Below the pieces are notes generated by a model that worked only from the letters and a program-made list of their open reading frames with translations, made no database searches and was not told the origin of the DNA. A stretch of 64,000 nucleotides of DNA, taken from NCBI GenBank assembly GCA_003586115.2, contig QVOM02000115.1, positions 7,174,799-7,238,798 on the forward strand, read 5' to 3'. The stretch is from Salvator merianae (Eukaryota > Chordata > Lepidosauria > Squamata > Teiidae). Position numbers and translations under genes: made by a program. The first letter of the stretch is position 1. The number at the start of each line of letters is the position of its first letter. This document shows, one piece after another, positions 49,232 to 61,200 of this stretch.

Positions 49232-52200
49232 CGCTGCATGTAAGCCGACAGGGAATGAGAGAAATGTTATTATTTTTAAAATGTGGAAAAGCAAAAAAAA
49301 AAAAAACCCAAACAACCAGCCACCCTCCCAAAGCAGTTTCTCTCCACACGTTGCTTTGATCCCTTGTTTAGGATCTAACAAGGAGATTAGGAGGCTTTTT
49401 TCTTTTAATTTAAATAAGTGTTTGTAAAGGGCAGGAATTCCCCAAAAAAGGGCAGAGCTTGACTTTCCCGCCCCTGTGACGTCAAGATTTGAACGCAGGG
49501 ACTGCAGCCAATCCCTGACTGCACAGGGAGGAGAATTTGATGAGGGGTGGAGGCAGAAAAGGTACTGTTTCTCTGTGCCAAGCACGGGAAATATCAGTGT
49601 GGGAACGAGCAAGTACGAATTGAGTCCGTGTTAAACTGTAACTGTGGGAACGATCAGAAGATGAATTCAGTCTTCTGATACGGATTAAATTTACAATTTC
49701 GGACCGTGGCCTAAGTTACACCACCAAACAAAAGGAAAAGAAAAGGGCTAGAACTCTGTCTATGAACATGCCAGGAAAGAGGAAAAATGGGGTAAATCTG
49801 TGCAGAAGAGCATCTGCACAGATTGCACCAAGGTGAATGAGGTGCTTCTTGGGACAGCATGATTTCATAATCTCCTCTCCTGGGCTTCTCAGACAGGCAT
49901 CATACTCTTTAGTGGGTGCACTGTGCCACCAGAACAGGAGACAGAACACCCAAAGCCATGCTGCTGGGACCTGCAAAGGCAAGTGGAAACCAAACACAAA
50001 TCACAAAGTTCCACAAGATGTGCTGAACATTTGATCTGATTGCTGCCCCTGGCTCTGCCTACTATGGTCCAATTTGGTCCCCAGTGTGGCCCAATGACAC
50101 TGGAGTGCCCGTTTTCAGAAAACCCGATCCTACATGTTTCTGCATAGATGGACCCGATACAGTATCTGGAACTACTTTTAGAAGCAAACAGAGAAAGGTT
50201 GGAACACCTAGACTAAAAAGCCAGAGGAAAAAAAAAACAAATTCCCAATGCGAGTACTTTCTGCTTACTGCCTGCTAACAATTCTTTAGAACTATAAATT
50301 TACTCCCGTAACTCGTAACACACAAGTCCAGCTCATCTTTGGTAATCTAAACACAGTATGAAGTGTCGTTCTGGCATAATAGCTTGCCTTCCCTCCATCT
50401 AGCATGCCAGCAGCTATTTTTAGAGCAGAATGTGCTATAGCAGCCAAAAGTTGAAGTCTCCTAGTTAGGAGTATTGGCTCAGTTTTCTTGAATCCCCTAT
50501 CATACTAGATCTTACTCACTCAAGCTGTAAAATCTCTGCTGCAAGAGCCCTTATACAGAACTCATCTGCAATTTGCATCAGAGAAGGCCAGCTCATGAAA
50601 ACTATTCATGCATCACTCCCAAATATTCTCAAAGCCATTTTAGTAGCTGTCATGAAGAACCACACTTCATTCTAGTAAACCAAGCATAACACCAGAACCT
50701 GCTGGAAAATCAGATCCATTTGTAAGCTGCACATTTATATGAGAAACTAAACATGCTTCTGACCTACCAGGATTCATTTCTAGAATCTTAAACAGTTAAA
50801 TGTTTCTTTCTTTTCTTCTTTTACTTTTTTTTCATTTTCTCTTTTCCTTTTTGTAACATTTTTAAGGAAGTTCATTACAAGCTGTTTATGCAGGTTCACA
50901 AATCATTACACACATTGTGTTAGTATGTTATGTAAAAAGATGGTTGGAGAACATTGTACAGAATGTAGGCAGAAAAATTGCATTGGACTGTTTACTTCTC
51001 TGCTGGGATATTAGTCCCAGTCAGGCCATTTAGTATCAGACAGAGCCTGTACACTAGAAAACCTAACTCCAGTTAACAGAGTACAGATTTAGGACTTTTC
51101 ACACCAACCAGGTTAGAATGGTGTAACTATATCATTCTAAGCTGGTCAAAACTGCAAGTGATGGAATAGCCCCAAACCAGCCCCCCAGCACTCACAATGC
51201 AAATGCAATTCTAATTACAGTGACAGTGGCCGCAGCAACATCTAGCCATTGTCATGACAACCAGGACGTGGCCCATGACTGTGCAGCCACAGCCACATCA
51301 TGCCACTGTCTCACAGCATTCACACCCAGGAAAAGGTGCAAATGCTGCTGACCAGAGCAAGCCAGATGCTCCCATTCAAGCTGTGGACAATGATTTTGTT
51401 GTCCATAGTAGTAGCATCCAGGAGTGGCTACAGGTGATTCTGGATGCTGTGGTCATGGCAGAGTGCGACACACTTCATCAGTGAGTGTCTGCTCGCTCAC
51501 TAATGGGTAAGTGCGAATTGGTCGCTAGTTGTGCTCTTAACTATTCACTGAGAAATACACTTGGGCAAGATCCACATAATCGTGGATCCTAACATTTTCA
51601 GAGCATTTCCTTCAGCCCTTGAAGTGGGAAGCATGCCATTCACATGTCTTCCCACTCAATGTTTCTGCATGATCACATTTTTACAGACACAGGAAGTCAT
51701 TTCCTGCATCTGTGAAAACAGGGCCATGCAGAGAGAAAACAGATGAAATACTTCTGATAGTACTTTCCAGACCTCTATGGTGGGAAGTTAGCTCAATGGG
51801 AACAAGACTGTGTGGTCCCTACTCCGTTCAGGTCCTGCCATGACACCATGCAGATCTTGTCTTAGAAATGAAATATCAAATCGTATCTACTGACTACATG
51901 AGGCAGAGAGAATGTGGAGAGAATGTTAGGTGGATTCATAACAGGCTTAGTGATCGTACTCAAAGAGTAGACATAAATGGATTCACATCCAATTGGAAGA
52001 ATGTCTCCAGTGGGGTGCCACAAGGCCCTGTCCTAGGCTCGGTGCTGTTCAACATTTTTATAAATGACCTCGATGAAGAAGTCAACGGAATGCTGATCAA
52101 ATTTGCAGATGACACAAAACTAGGAGGGGTAGCTAACACTAGGGAGGAGAAGGAGAGGATTCAAACAGGTCTAGGCAAGCTTGAACAGTGGGTTGAAACT

Positions 52201-55200
52201 AACAGAATGATATTTAACAGGGAGAAATGCAAAGTCCTACATCTGGGTAAGAAAAATGACAAAATCAAATACAGAATGGGAGGAATCTGGCTGAGTAGCA
52301 GCACATGTGAAAAGGATCTGGGTGTACTAGAAGATCACGGATTGCATATAAGTCAACAGCGTGCTGCAGCCACAAAAAATGCAGACACCATCTTGGGATG
52401 TATCGAGAGTAGCATAGAGTCTAGATCATGAGAAATAATTACCCTTCTTTGCTCTACCTTAGTCAGACCTCATCTAGAGTACTATGTCCAATTTAAAAAA
52501 GACAATGACAAAATGGAGCAAGTTCAGAGGAGGGCTACCCATATGGTGAGTGGTCTGCAAACCATGTCCTACGAGAAACGGTTAAAGGATCTAGGAATGT
52601 TTAACCTGCAGAAGAGAAGACTGAGAGGAGACATGATAGCTGTTTTCAAGTATCGGAAGGGCTGTCACAGTGCAGAGGAATTGGCCCTATTTTCACTTAC
52701 AGAAGGAAGGACTAGAAACAACAGGATGAAACTTCAAGGGAGTAGACACAGACTAGATGTTAGAAAAAAACTTTCTGACAATAAGGGCAATCAGTCAATA
52801 GAATAGGTTGCCACAGGAGGTGGTGAGCTCTCCTTCACTGGAGATCTTCAAGGAGAGGCTGGACAAACATTAGTCTGGGAAGGTTTGGTGAATCCTGCAG
52901 TGAGCAGGGGGTTGGACTCGATGACCCTGGAGGTCCCTTCCAACTCTATATTTCTATGATTCTATGTTCATGGATTTCCAAGAAGATGGAGGAAATGCCA
53001 GTGTGATCTCAGTAGAAAGTTATCTGGGAGGTAGAAGTTCAAAGTCATCCAGTAGCATCAAAACAGGAAGGAAAGGGAAACCTAGCTGTCCTTATTCTAA
53101 GAGCCTTTTTACACTTTGAGCTAGTGAGAGTTAGGGACTATTGCTAACAAAGTGTCTCCACACCTTGTGGAAGTCCACATGACTGGGAGCAGCCTACAGC
53201 TGCTCCCAATCATGGCTAGCTGTGGAGCACTAATTTGTTGCTCACAGCTTGACCGGGAACAGCTATCCTGCTCCCAGTCAAGTACATTCACACCCGCTTC
53301 TGCCACATGCCGCAACTGCACCTGTGTGATCTTGCAATTGTGCCTACATGCACCTGCACAATCCCTGGCACTGTTGGTCACCATGGCAGCAGCCAGACAC
53401 TCCCCAGCCACTGTCATGGACAATATGGAGAGCGGAATAGCAGCATTCACAGTGTGGATGCTGGTATCCTGCTCGTTGTCAAGTCGACAGCCCCACAGTG
53501 CAGATGGTGTCTGAACTTTGGCATCAATTCCATGTTAGAATAGGATAATCATTCCATTCTAACGTGGAAAGTGTAAAAATGGCCCCAGTACCCTCGTGAT
53601 CATTTGGGATTTTGCAAAACGTTATGCCACTTTTATTTCATCTCCAACAAATTTCTGGCAGATCTCTCAAAGACTGACAGTTTCTTTAAGTCTGCACTCC
53701 TTTCAAGGGCCTCTTCTGCTAGGTGTAAAACCCAAAAAAAGCTCCTAGGGAACTATTCAGGCTGACAAATACTGAAAACTTTTCTATATGGTATAATTGT
53801 AAAAATTATGTTTCCCTTGATCAACAGGGATTTCTATTTAATGGACAAGGTTATCTCCATAGAGTCCATACATAGAGTAAGAAAGGTATTACCAGGAGGA
53901 AACACGCAAAGCTGTTGGTTGGCTGTAGACAGCAATCTTCTCACAACTGAAGAGATGCTGCAATAGGGTACTATCTATACAATGTTTTTCAGTCAATTTC
54001 TGCATGGCCACGGGGGGAGGTCAGGCAGATGTCACCACACCAGATGTTATGGCTTTCTGTCTCAAAGGCTGAGAGTCAGAATGAGTTAAAGCACTCTGAT
54101 AGAACCCTGATGGCCTAATCAGCATGGGGAAAGCATTTGCCAATCATCTCACCCCTGTGCTGGCTCAAATCCTGGAAGACTGTGCACACAGCCTAATTTC
54201 CCATTTTTCCTTTCTGTCCCTCAGCAGTGTGTCCAGAGAGAGAATGCTGCTTTGCAGATGGACTTCACCTGCAGAAGACCTCTCCAAAGCACAGAGGAAC
54301 AAATCACAACCTTAGGCATTTGTTCAAAAGCCTTTCACTGTCTCCTGAGGCAAGTGCCCCAATCCAGACGCAAGAGAATCTCCACATAAATGCGTCAGAG
54401 TTCTTAAAGCTCTGAAACGGAGGGTTCAAGAGTCTTCGTCTATTTCCCACTCTCCTAACTGGTATTCAGAGACCTACTACCTCTGCATGTGACCACTCAA
54501 AACAAGTCGTATTTCTTTTTTCTTTTGTTATCAAATTCAAACTTTTATTGAAACTTCAGTCTATTCTTACAAAATAGCCAGAACCCAAAATTCTCAACAT
54601 AAGCAAACTTTCAGGTTTCAAATAACTGTGCCAAAATCAAATGTCTAAGAAAATTTGAGTCCACAGGGAGAAGGTACACAGACAATTAAGTGATTTTGAA
54701 AAAAAAAAAAAAAAAAAGGTAGAAAGAAAAGTAAAGGAGAAAATAAGGGTCTTACTGCAGCAATATAAATTTATACTTAGAGTGTATATGCAGTATAACA
54801 AGTTAATATATAAATTGTGGAATGGAGAGTTAGGAACATAAATAAAGGAAAGCAAATGGGACGAGCTAATAAAGAAAAATGGGAGAGTTATTATATAATA
54901 AGTATAAGGAAATGATGTTGAAATTCATCTGTAAATATCTCACACCAATTAAACTTTCCTATATATGCAAAGGAACTCCAATCTGTTGGCATGGTTGCAA
55001 CAAAAAAGGGTAATTATTTTCCTATGTGATGAAAATGTTTGTGGAGATACAAAAGTTTTGACAATACATAAAGGAGAAAATGGAATGGATATTGAGAAAA
55101 CCATTGGAATTTACACAAGAGATATGCCTATTAGGAAGAATGGTGGAGAGGAATAAAGAAATTAAAAATAAACATCTACTTTTGAAATTGCAATTGGGCA

Positions 55201-58200
55201 CAAGACAAACTATAGTGTATGGATGGAAAGCTAAAAGAAAATGGATGGTAAAGAGATGGAAAGATTATATTTGGGAGATATTTATATTTGAAATTATTAG
55301 GGATAAAAGAATAAGAAGGGAAGAGAATAGGCTGAAAAAGAAAATAGGATAAAGATGGGAATGTGTTTGCAATATAATATAGAGACTCAGGAGGGCAAAA
55401 TTGGAGTAGAGAGAATAAGAGACTTCCCTAAAGAAGCAGGAAAAATAATGGACAATGTGAGAGAAGAGTTGAAAATTATAAAATATTGGAACACGTTGTA
55501 ATGTAAAATGATTATACTTGTATCCACGTTTTGGATTACCAGTAAAAAGAAAGAAAGAAATTTTGAGTCCACTGCAGACTCAAAGGAAGACCAGACCTCC
55601 AACTCAATTCCATCTAGTGCACCTCTTCTACTTATTATATACATAGGTTTGTAGATACTTCTATGTTAAACAAAAAGTTGTGGAGCATCTTTGTGCAGAG
55701 GAATACCAGTATTAATGAGATTTCAGTTGTCTTAAACCTTTAGAATGAAAATTAGGGGACTATAAAGCAGCGTATAGGCCATTTGAACTGGGAAAAAAGG
55801 CCTTATCATAACTAAATAGTAGTATAAGTCACATGTGTGAATATAATTGTCTTTCACTTATTATCCTCAGAGAACAATGCATCTCAGACTATCGAGTGCA
55901 ATATCAATGCAATAAACTCATTCAACATTTCTCACTATAGAACTTTCCTCCTCACTTATTAATCTGATTAAAGATTAGATTAGATTAGATTCATTAGATT
56001 TGTATGCCGCCCCTCTCCGTGGACTCGGAGCGGCTCACAGCAAAATAATACAATATAATATAATTTTAATAATACAATCTAATATTAAAAAACAATTAAA
56101 AACCCAACATTAAAACCATGCAACACAGTCATTCCATGCATAAACTATATATGCCCGGGGGTATCTAGTTCCCCCATGCCTGGTGACATAGATGAGTCTT
56201 TAACAATTTACGAAAGGCACGGAGGGTGGGAGCTGTTCTAATCTCTGGGGGGAGTTTATTCCAAAGGGCCGGGGCCGCCACAGAGAAGGCTCTCCCCCTG
56301 GGGCCCGCCAACCGACATTGTTTAGTCGACAGGACCCGGAGAAGGCCAACTCTGTGGGACCTAATTGGTCGCTGGGATTCGTGCGGCAGAAGACGGTTCC
56401 GGAGGTATTCTGGTCCGATGCCATGTAGGGCTTTATAGGTCATTACCAACACTTTGAATTGTGATCGGAAACTGATCGGCAGCCAATGCAGGCCGCGGAG
56501 TGTTGGAGAAACGTGGGCAAATCTCGGTAGCCCTACGATAGCTCTCGCGGCTGCATTCTGCACGATCTGAAGTTTCCGAACATTCTTCAAAGGTAGCCCC
56601 ATGTAGAGAGCGTTGCAGTAGTCGAACCTCGAGGTGATGAGGGCATGAGTGACTGTGATGAGTGACTCCCGGTCCAAATAGGGCCGCAACTGGTGCACCA
56701 GGCAGACCTGGGCAAACGCCCTCCTCGCCACAGCTGAAAGATGGTTCTCTAATGTTAGCTGTGGATCGAGGAGGACGCCCAAGTTGCGGACCCTCTCCGA
56801 GGGGGTCAATAATTCCCCCCCCAGGGATTAAATTTCTTTGCACTCAAATTGGTCACAAAACAGTGTACTATAGCTATAGTAGTTTTACTGTAAGCCACCC
56901 CAATATGTTAGGGTATAGGACAAAATAAGATTTGGAAGCAGAAATTACTATCAGTTTTTTCCCAATCCTGCTATGAAAAATAATTCCACTGCTAAATTGT
57001 GCCCAGACCCTAATTCAAATCATAATATTCTCAGAAAACTACCAAGACACCACTTCCAAGCAGGTCTCTCTATCAATACATGTTTGAGGCCTTGTGTTGA
57101 AAATTCCTCTGGACCCGAGATCCACTGTTTTTATTTCTTCCATTGCCCACTATTTATTCTGGAATCTCCTTGGACATAGAAATGTTCCCTCCAAGGCCAT
57201 TGTCATTTCTGCCAGTGAAATAGAAAAACGTCATTTTGGTAAGAGTCTATTTCAACCTACCTCTGGCCCTTCCATTCTACAGAATTCTTGGCTTGTTGGC
57301 AAAGAGTGTAGATGGTGATGAAAAGTCCAATTTCAAATTCCTCCTCCTCTATCCAACAGGAAGGGCCAGCATCAGCACCCAACATCTTTGGGCAGTTAAC
57401 AGAGCCCCAGACAACTCTCAAAAGCCCTTGGACTGGGACATTGCCAGAGCACTTCACTGCCAAATACACCAGTGCAACATAGTGTTATGGTGACAGACTA
57501 GGACACGGGAGACCAGGTTTTAAAGTGTCTTTCAGCTATGAAGCATAGTGAGTGACTTTAGGCTAATCTCTGCCTCTCAGCCTAACCTACTTCATATGTG
57601 TCTTCTGAGGACCAGACTGGGAACAAAACTACTGTGCCAACTGTCATGACCTCCTTGGAGAAAAGGTAGAATATGAATGTTAAAATACAATACAGAAGTG
57701 AAATAAACCTGCCATTATCACTTATAAAGGAATGGTATCAAGATTAAAGCTACCCTGGACTCTCTCAAACCCAGAGACAGTCCTCCTGATGAGAATCACC
57801 TTTCATTGATTAGATTCGCTCCAGGTAAGAAGATTCAGGGGTTGGTATTCTAGATTTTTTTCTCCAGAAGTAGACTATGCTCAGACTCTCTATGGGCTTT
57901 ACTGAGGTGAAAGCCAATATTTTTCACCACTTTGAATGAGCATGTATAAACAAAATTCACATAACTCTCAGGTTACTAGCCAAAATTCAAGAGTTTTACA
58001 AGATAAACAACTGAAAGAAAAGAAATACTTGCCTTTATGTGTGAAGAACTCAAAATCTGTCTCCCATCATTGACTTAATGGTAACAGTCACTCATTTTGA
58101 CAAAGCTAGACAAATTTAATGCTCTTAGAAATAATTTTGGCCTGCAGGGAAAATCATTAGTCTGCAAAAATGTGATATAATTAGAAAGCTGTACAATTCT

Positions 58201-61200
58201 TTTTCAAGACTGTGTGCTTGCATTCCCTGATTTTTAGTAGCTTTGGGGGGGAAATGTCCTAACATGGAGCCTTTTTCAAATTTGTATACATTGACTATAA
58301 AATATTATTGCAGGCTGGGCTGTTACTGTACTGGCTGGTCTTGCTATTGCTGTTGCTATTGTTGTTATATTGAAAGAATAATGACTACTGAACTGTACAC
58401 AGAGAAATCTTCATTCCCTGGTTTGCCATAAGTGATATATGCAATATCACATTTTAGAACTTCACTTATGAGATCATTTTTAATAGAAAAGAATAACATA
58501 AATGTGTTACAGTATTTTTGTGTTTCTCGTTGAGGATGTATTTTTTGAAATCACCTTTTCACCATTTTTTTAAACTCAAATAGACAAATCCCTGACCAGC
58601 ATGTTCTTCTAGTCTTGATATATGATTGTCAATTGTCCTCAAGGTCAGGTTCTCCATGGGCAATCTTTCAAATACTTTTTTAATATACCTAAGCACTGTG
58701 AGGCAGAACTAAAGCAATGGCATAATCCTGCTGATTAGTACACATGAGGCAGTCCTGTGCCCAACTAAAATGTCTAAATCCCACTGACTTCAACTGGAAC
58801 ACTGCTCATACATTGTATAGCATACCTTTACATCTGAAGGACTTTACTGTTGATCCCAACTATACATACCACTAATTTTGCCCATTAGATGTCCATATGT
58901 TGAATGGAGCAACACTTAAGTAACTGCCCTTTTGAAGATTTTGTTTGTTTAATAGGTGGAGGGAATGGTTAAAGTTTGCATTTGCTTACACACTTAATGA
59001 ACTTACCATTTTTCAGCCAATAACTGAATCAACATGCAGCCTTCCTTTGAAATTACCATTTTTCTAAATATTGTGGTACAATTTTTCCACCTAAAAATAT
59101 ACTCAGAAATGTATTAGGAGACTATATACCCAAACTGCATGCATGGGGGTGGGGAATCTTATACAAGAAGGTACATAAAAAATGTTACTAATGTTCAAAG
59201 TGAGTAAAAACTCATATGGAGAGCACTGATCTCAGGACTGGGAAAATGACAGCCTTTCTGCACTTACACTTACAAGTAAACTGATACAGTGGGACACCTC
59301 GATCCTTTCTGTGCCTCTTTCTTCAGCACTGGCACACTCTGGTGCGAAACAGAGAGATCATACCCGTTGCTAGCATGCTCTGTCCACACTGAATGTTGCA
59401 TAAAGTGGTCTAGGTGACCCAAAATGGTTGCAGAACAGAGGTAAACCTTTTTACAAAGGTTATTTGTAAGTAAACTGGCTGAGGGACGCAGGCAGAAGGG
59501 TGCACACCTCTGTGTCCCGGTTTAGCAGTGACACCCATTTTGGCAGCACACCAAATTGCACCACCAAAATGAGTCCCCAGGGGGTCCTGAGGTCAGGAAC
59601 TTTAGTTCCTGACTGTCAGAGCCCTCTCAGCAGCTCTAAAGCTTGCACAAACTTCAGAGAGGCATGGGAGCTATCCTGGAATGGGCCATCAAGTGCAGAC
59701 AGCCTTGTTCTAGGGCAGTTGAACCACCCCAGCTGGAAACCATTCCAGTAGGAATGATTCCTGCTGGAGCAGTCCAGCCCAGGTAAGTACAAAAAGACCC
59801 CGAGAAGCTGATGAGTTTCTCCCTCCGTTGTGTCATGGTCTTAGCTATGTATACCTTGTGTGCATCTGCAGCTGTCATGGAGAGATTAAGTTTACGCAAC
59901 TTCATACAAGTTCATAAGATTCCCTTTAATTAGGAATAGCTAAGCTTTTGCTGAATTAGGGCATGAAAAACCTTATTCTCCTTCTTCTGCTCCATTTTTA
60001 GATCTATTTGATCTATACTTTCTGCAGTTATTCTTAAAAATACCTTGATGTATATTTACACCAGCCTCTCCATTCCATTTCAAAGCATTCCGTTTGAGAC
60101 AGAGCAAAATTTCAACATTCAGTTACTGCATTAGATGACACAGCATTCAGGCAGCCCCTCACCAACTTTCTCTGGCCTCAGAATGCAACCAGCCTCTGGC
60201 TGGTTAGGATTTGATTCAGATCACCTGGAAGACCAGAAACACCTATCTTGTTTCCTGTACATTGACTGAAATATATTCAGTAATTTACTCTAGAATAAAA
60301 CCAATCTCTACAAGTTTACATAGACAATGGCTGCATTCATGCATAGTAAAAAATAATAATAATTTAAAAAAGCACCCATGAGATGCCTTGGAGATGGCTT
60401 CAAGACTGGACATTCCTGGGCTGTGTTCAGACACAGCAAAAGTGATGCCTCAGAGGCACTTCAGAGAGATAATGTGTAGCCCTCAGGTTCCCAGTCCTTC
60501 TCTAATCCACCTTTTGTAGCACTGAATGTTCAGAGGAGGAAGGAGGGGCGGACTGATGTGTGAACAATCCCGCCTCAGAGATGCTTTCTTTGCTGTGTCT
60601 AATCACAGCCTAGGATGTGGATTAGAGGAGGAATGAGAACATGACGGCCAAGTGCTATTGTCTCTAAAGCACTTTTGAGTCATTTCTTTTGCTATGTCTG
60701 ACACAGCCAATAATTCTGCTATACATTCTAAGGGGAGGAAAACTGCAGGAAACAAATACAAACATTCACATTGTAGAAGACCATCTACTGTATTATTCAA
60801 AGACTTAACCAGAAGCCACAAATGTAACAGCTAACCAGATTATATTAACCAAATATGATATATGTACAGTACAGTATAATAGTATATTATATGTATAGCC
60901 TTTGAATGTTCTCAAGAAAATCAAACACTGTACTTAACATTGGGGTCAGTGCTATATATTAACTCCTTGAAAAAGCCTGTCAGTAGTTGCCTTTGGTAGA
61001 CCAAATCTCACAACAAAATTCTCAAAATGCAACCTAATGAGATTTTGTATTTTAACTCAATAGGAAGAGAATTCTAATCAACTGTGCCTGTCTAGACCTA
61101 CCATGTCATGTGAAATTAAGCTGCTTTCACACAAAGCAAAAAAAAAAAAAAAAAAGCAGCTCAAAATTGCCTTAGAGATGTGAGCATGTGGCAGTCATGT

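Noticed and set aside
48943..49612. ORFs of 94-138 codons in 48.9-49.6 kb
   Set aside because: They cross the (CT)n(CA)n microsatellite and the inverted repeats of E2; mirror ORFs on both strands show they are by-products of the palindromes.
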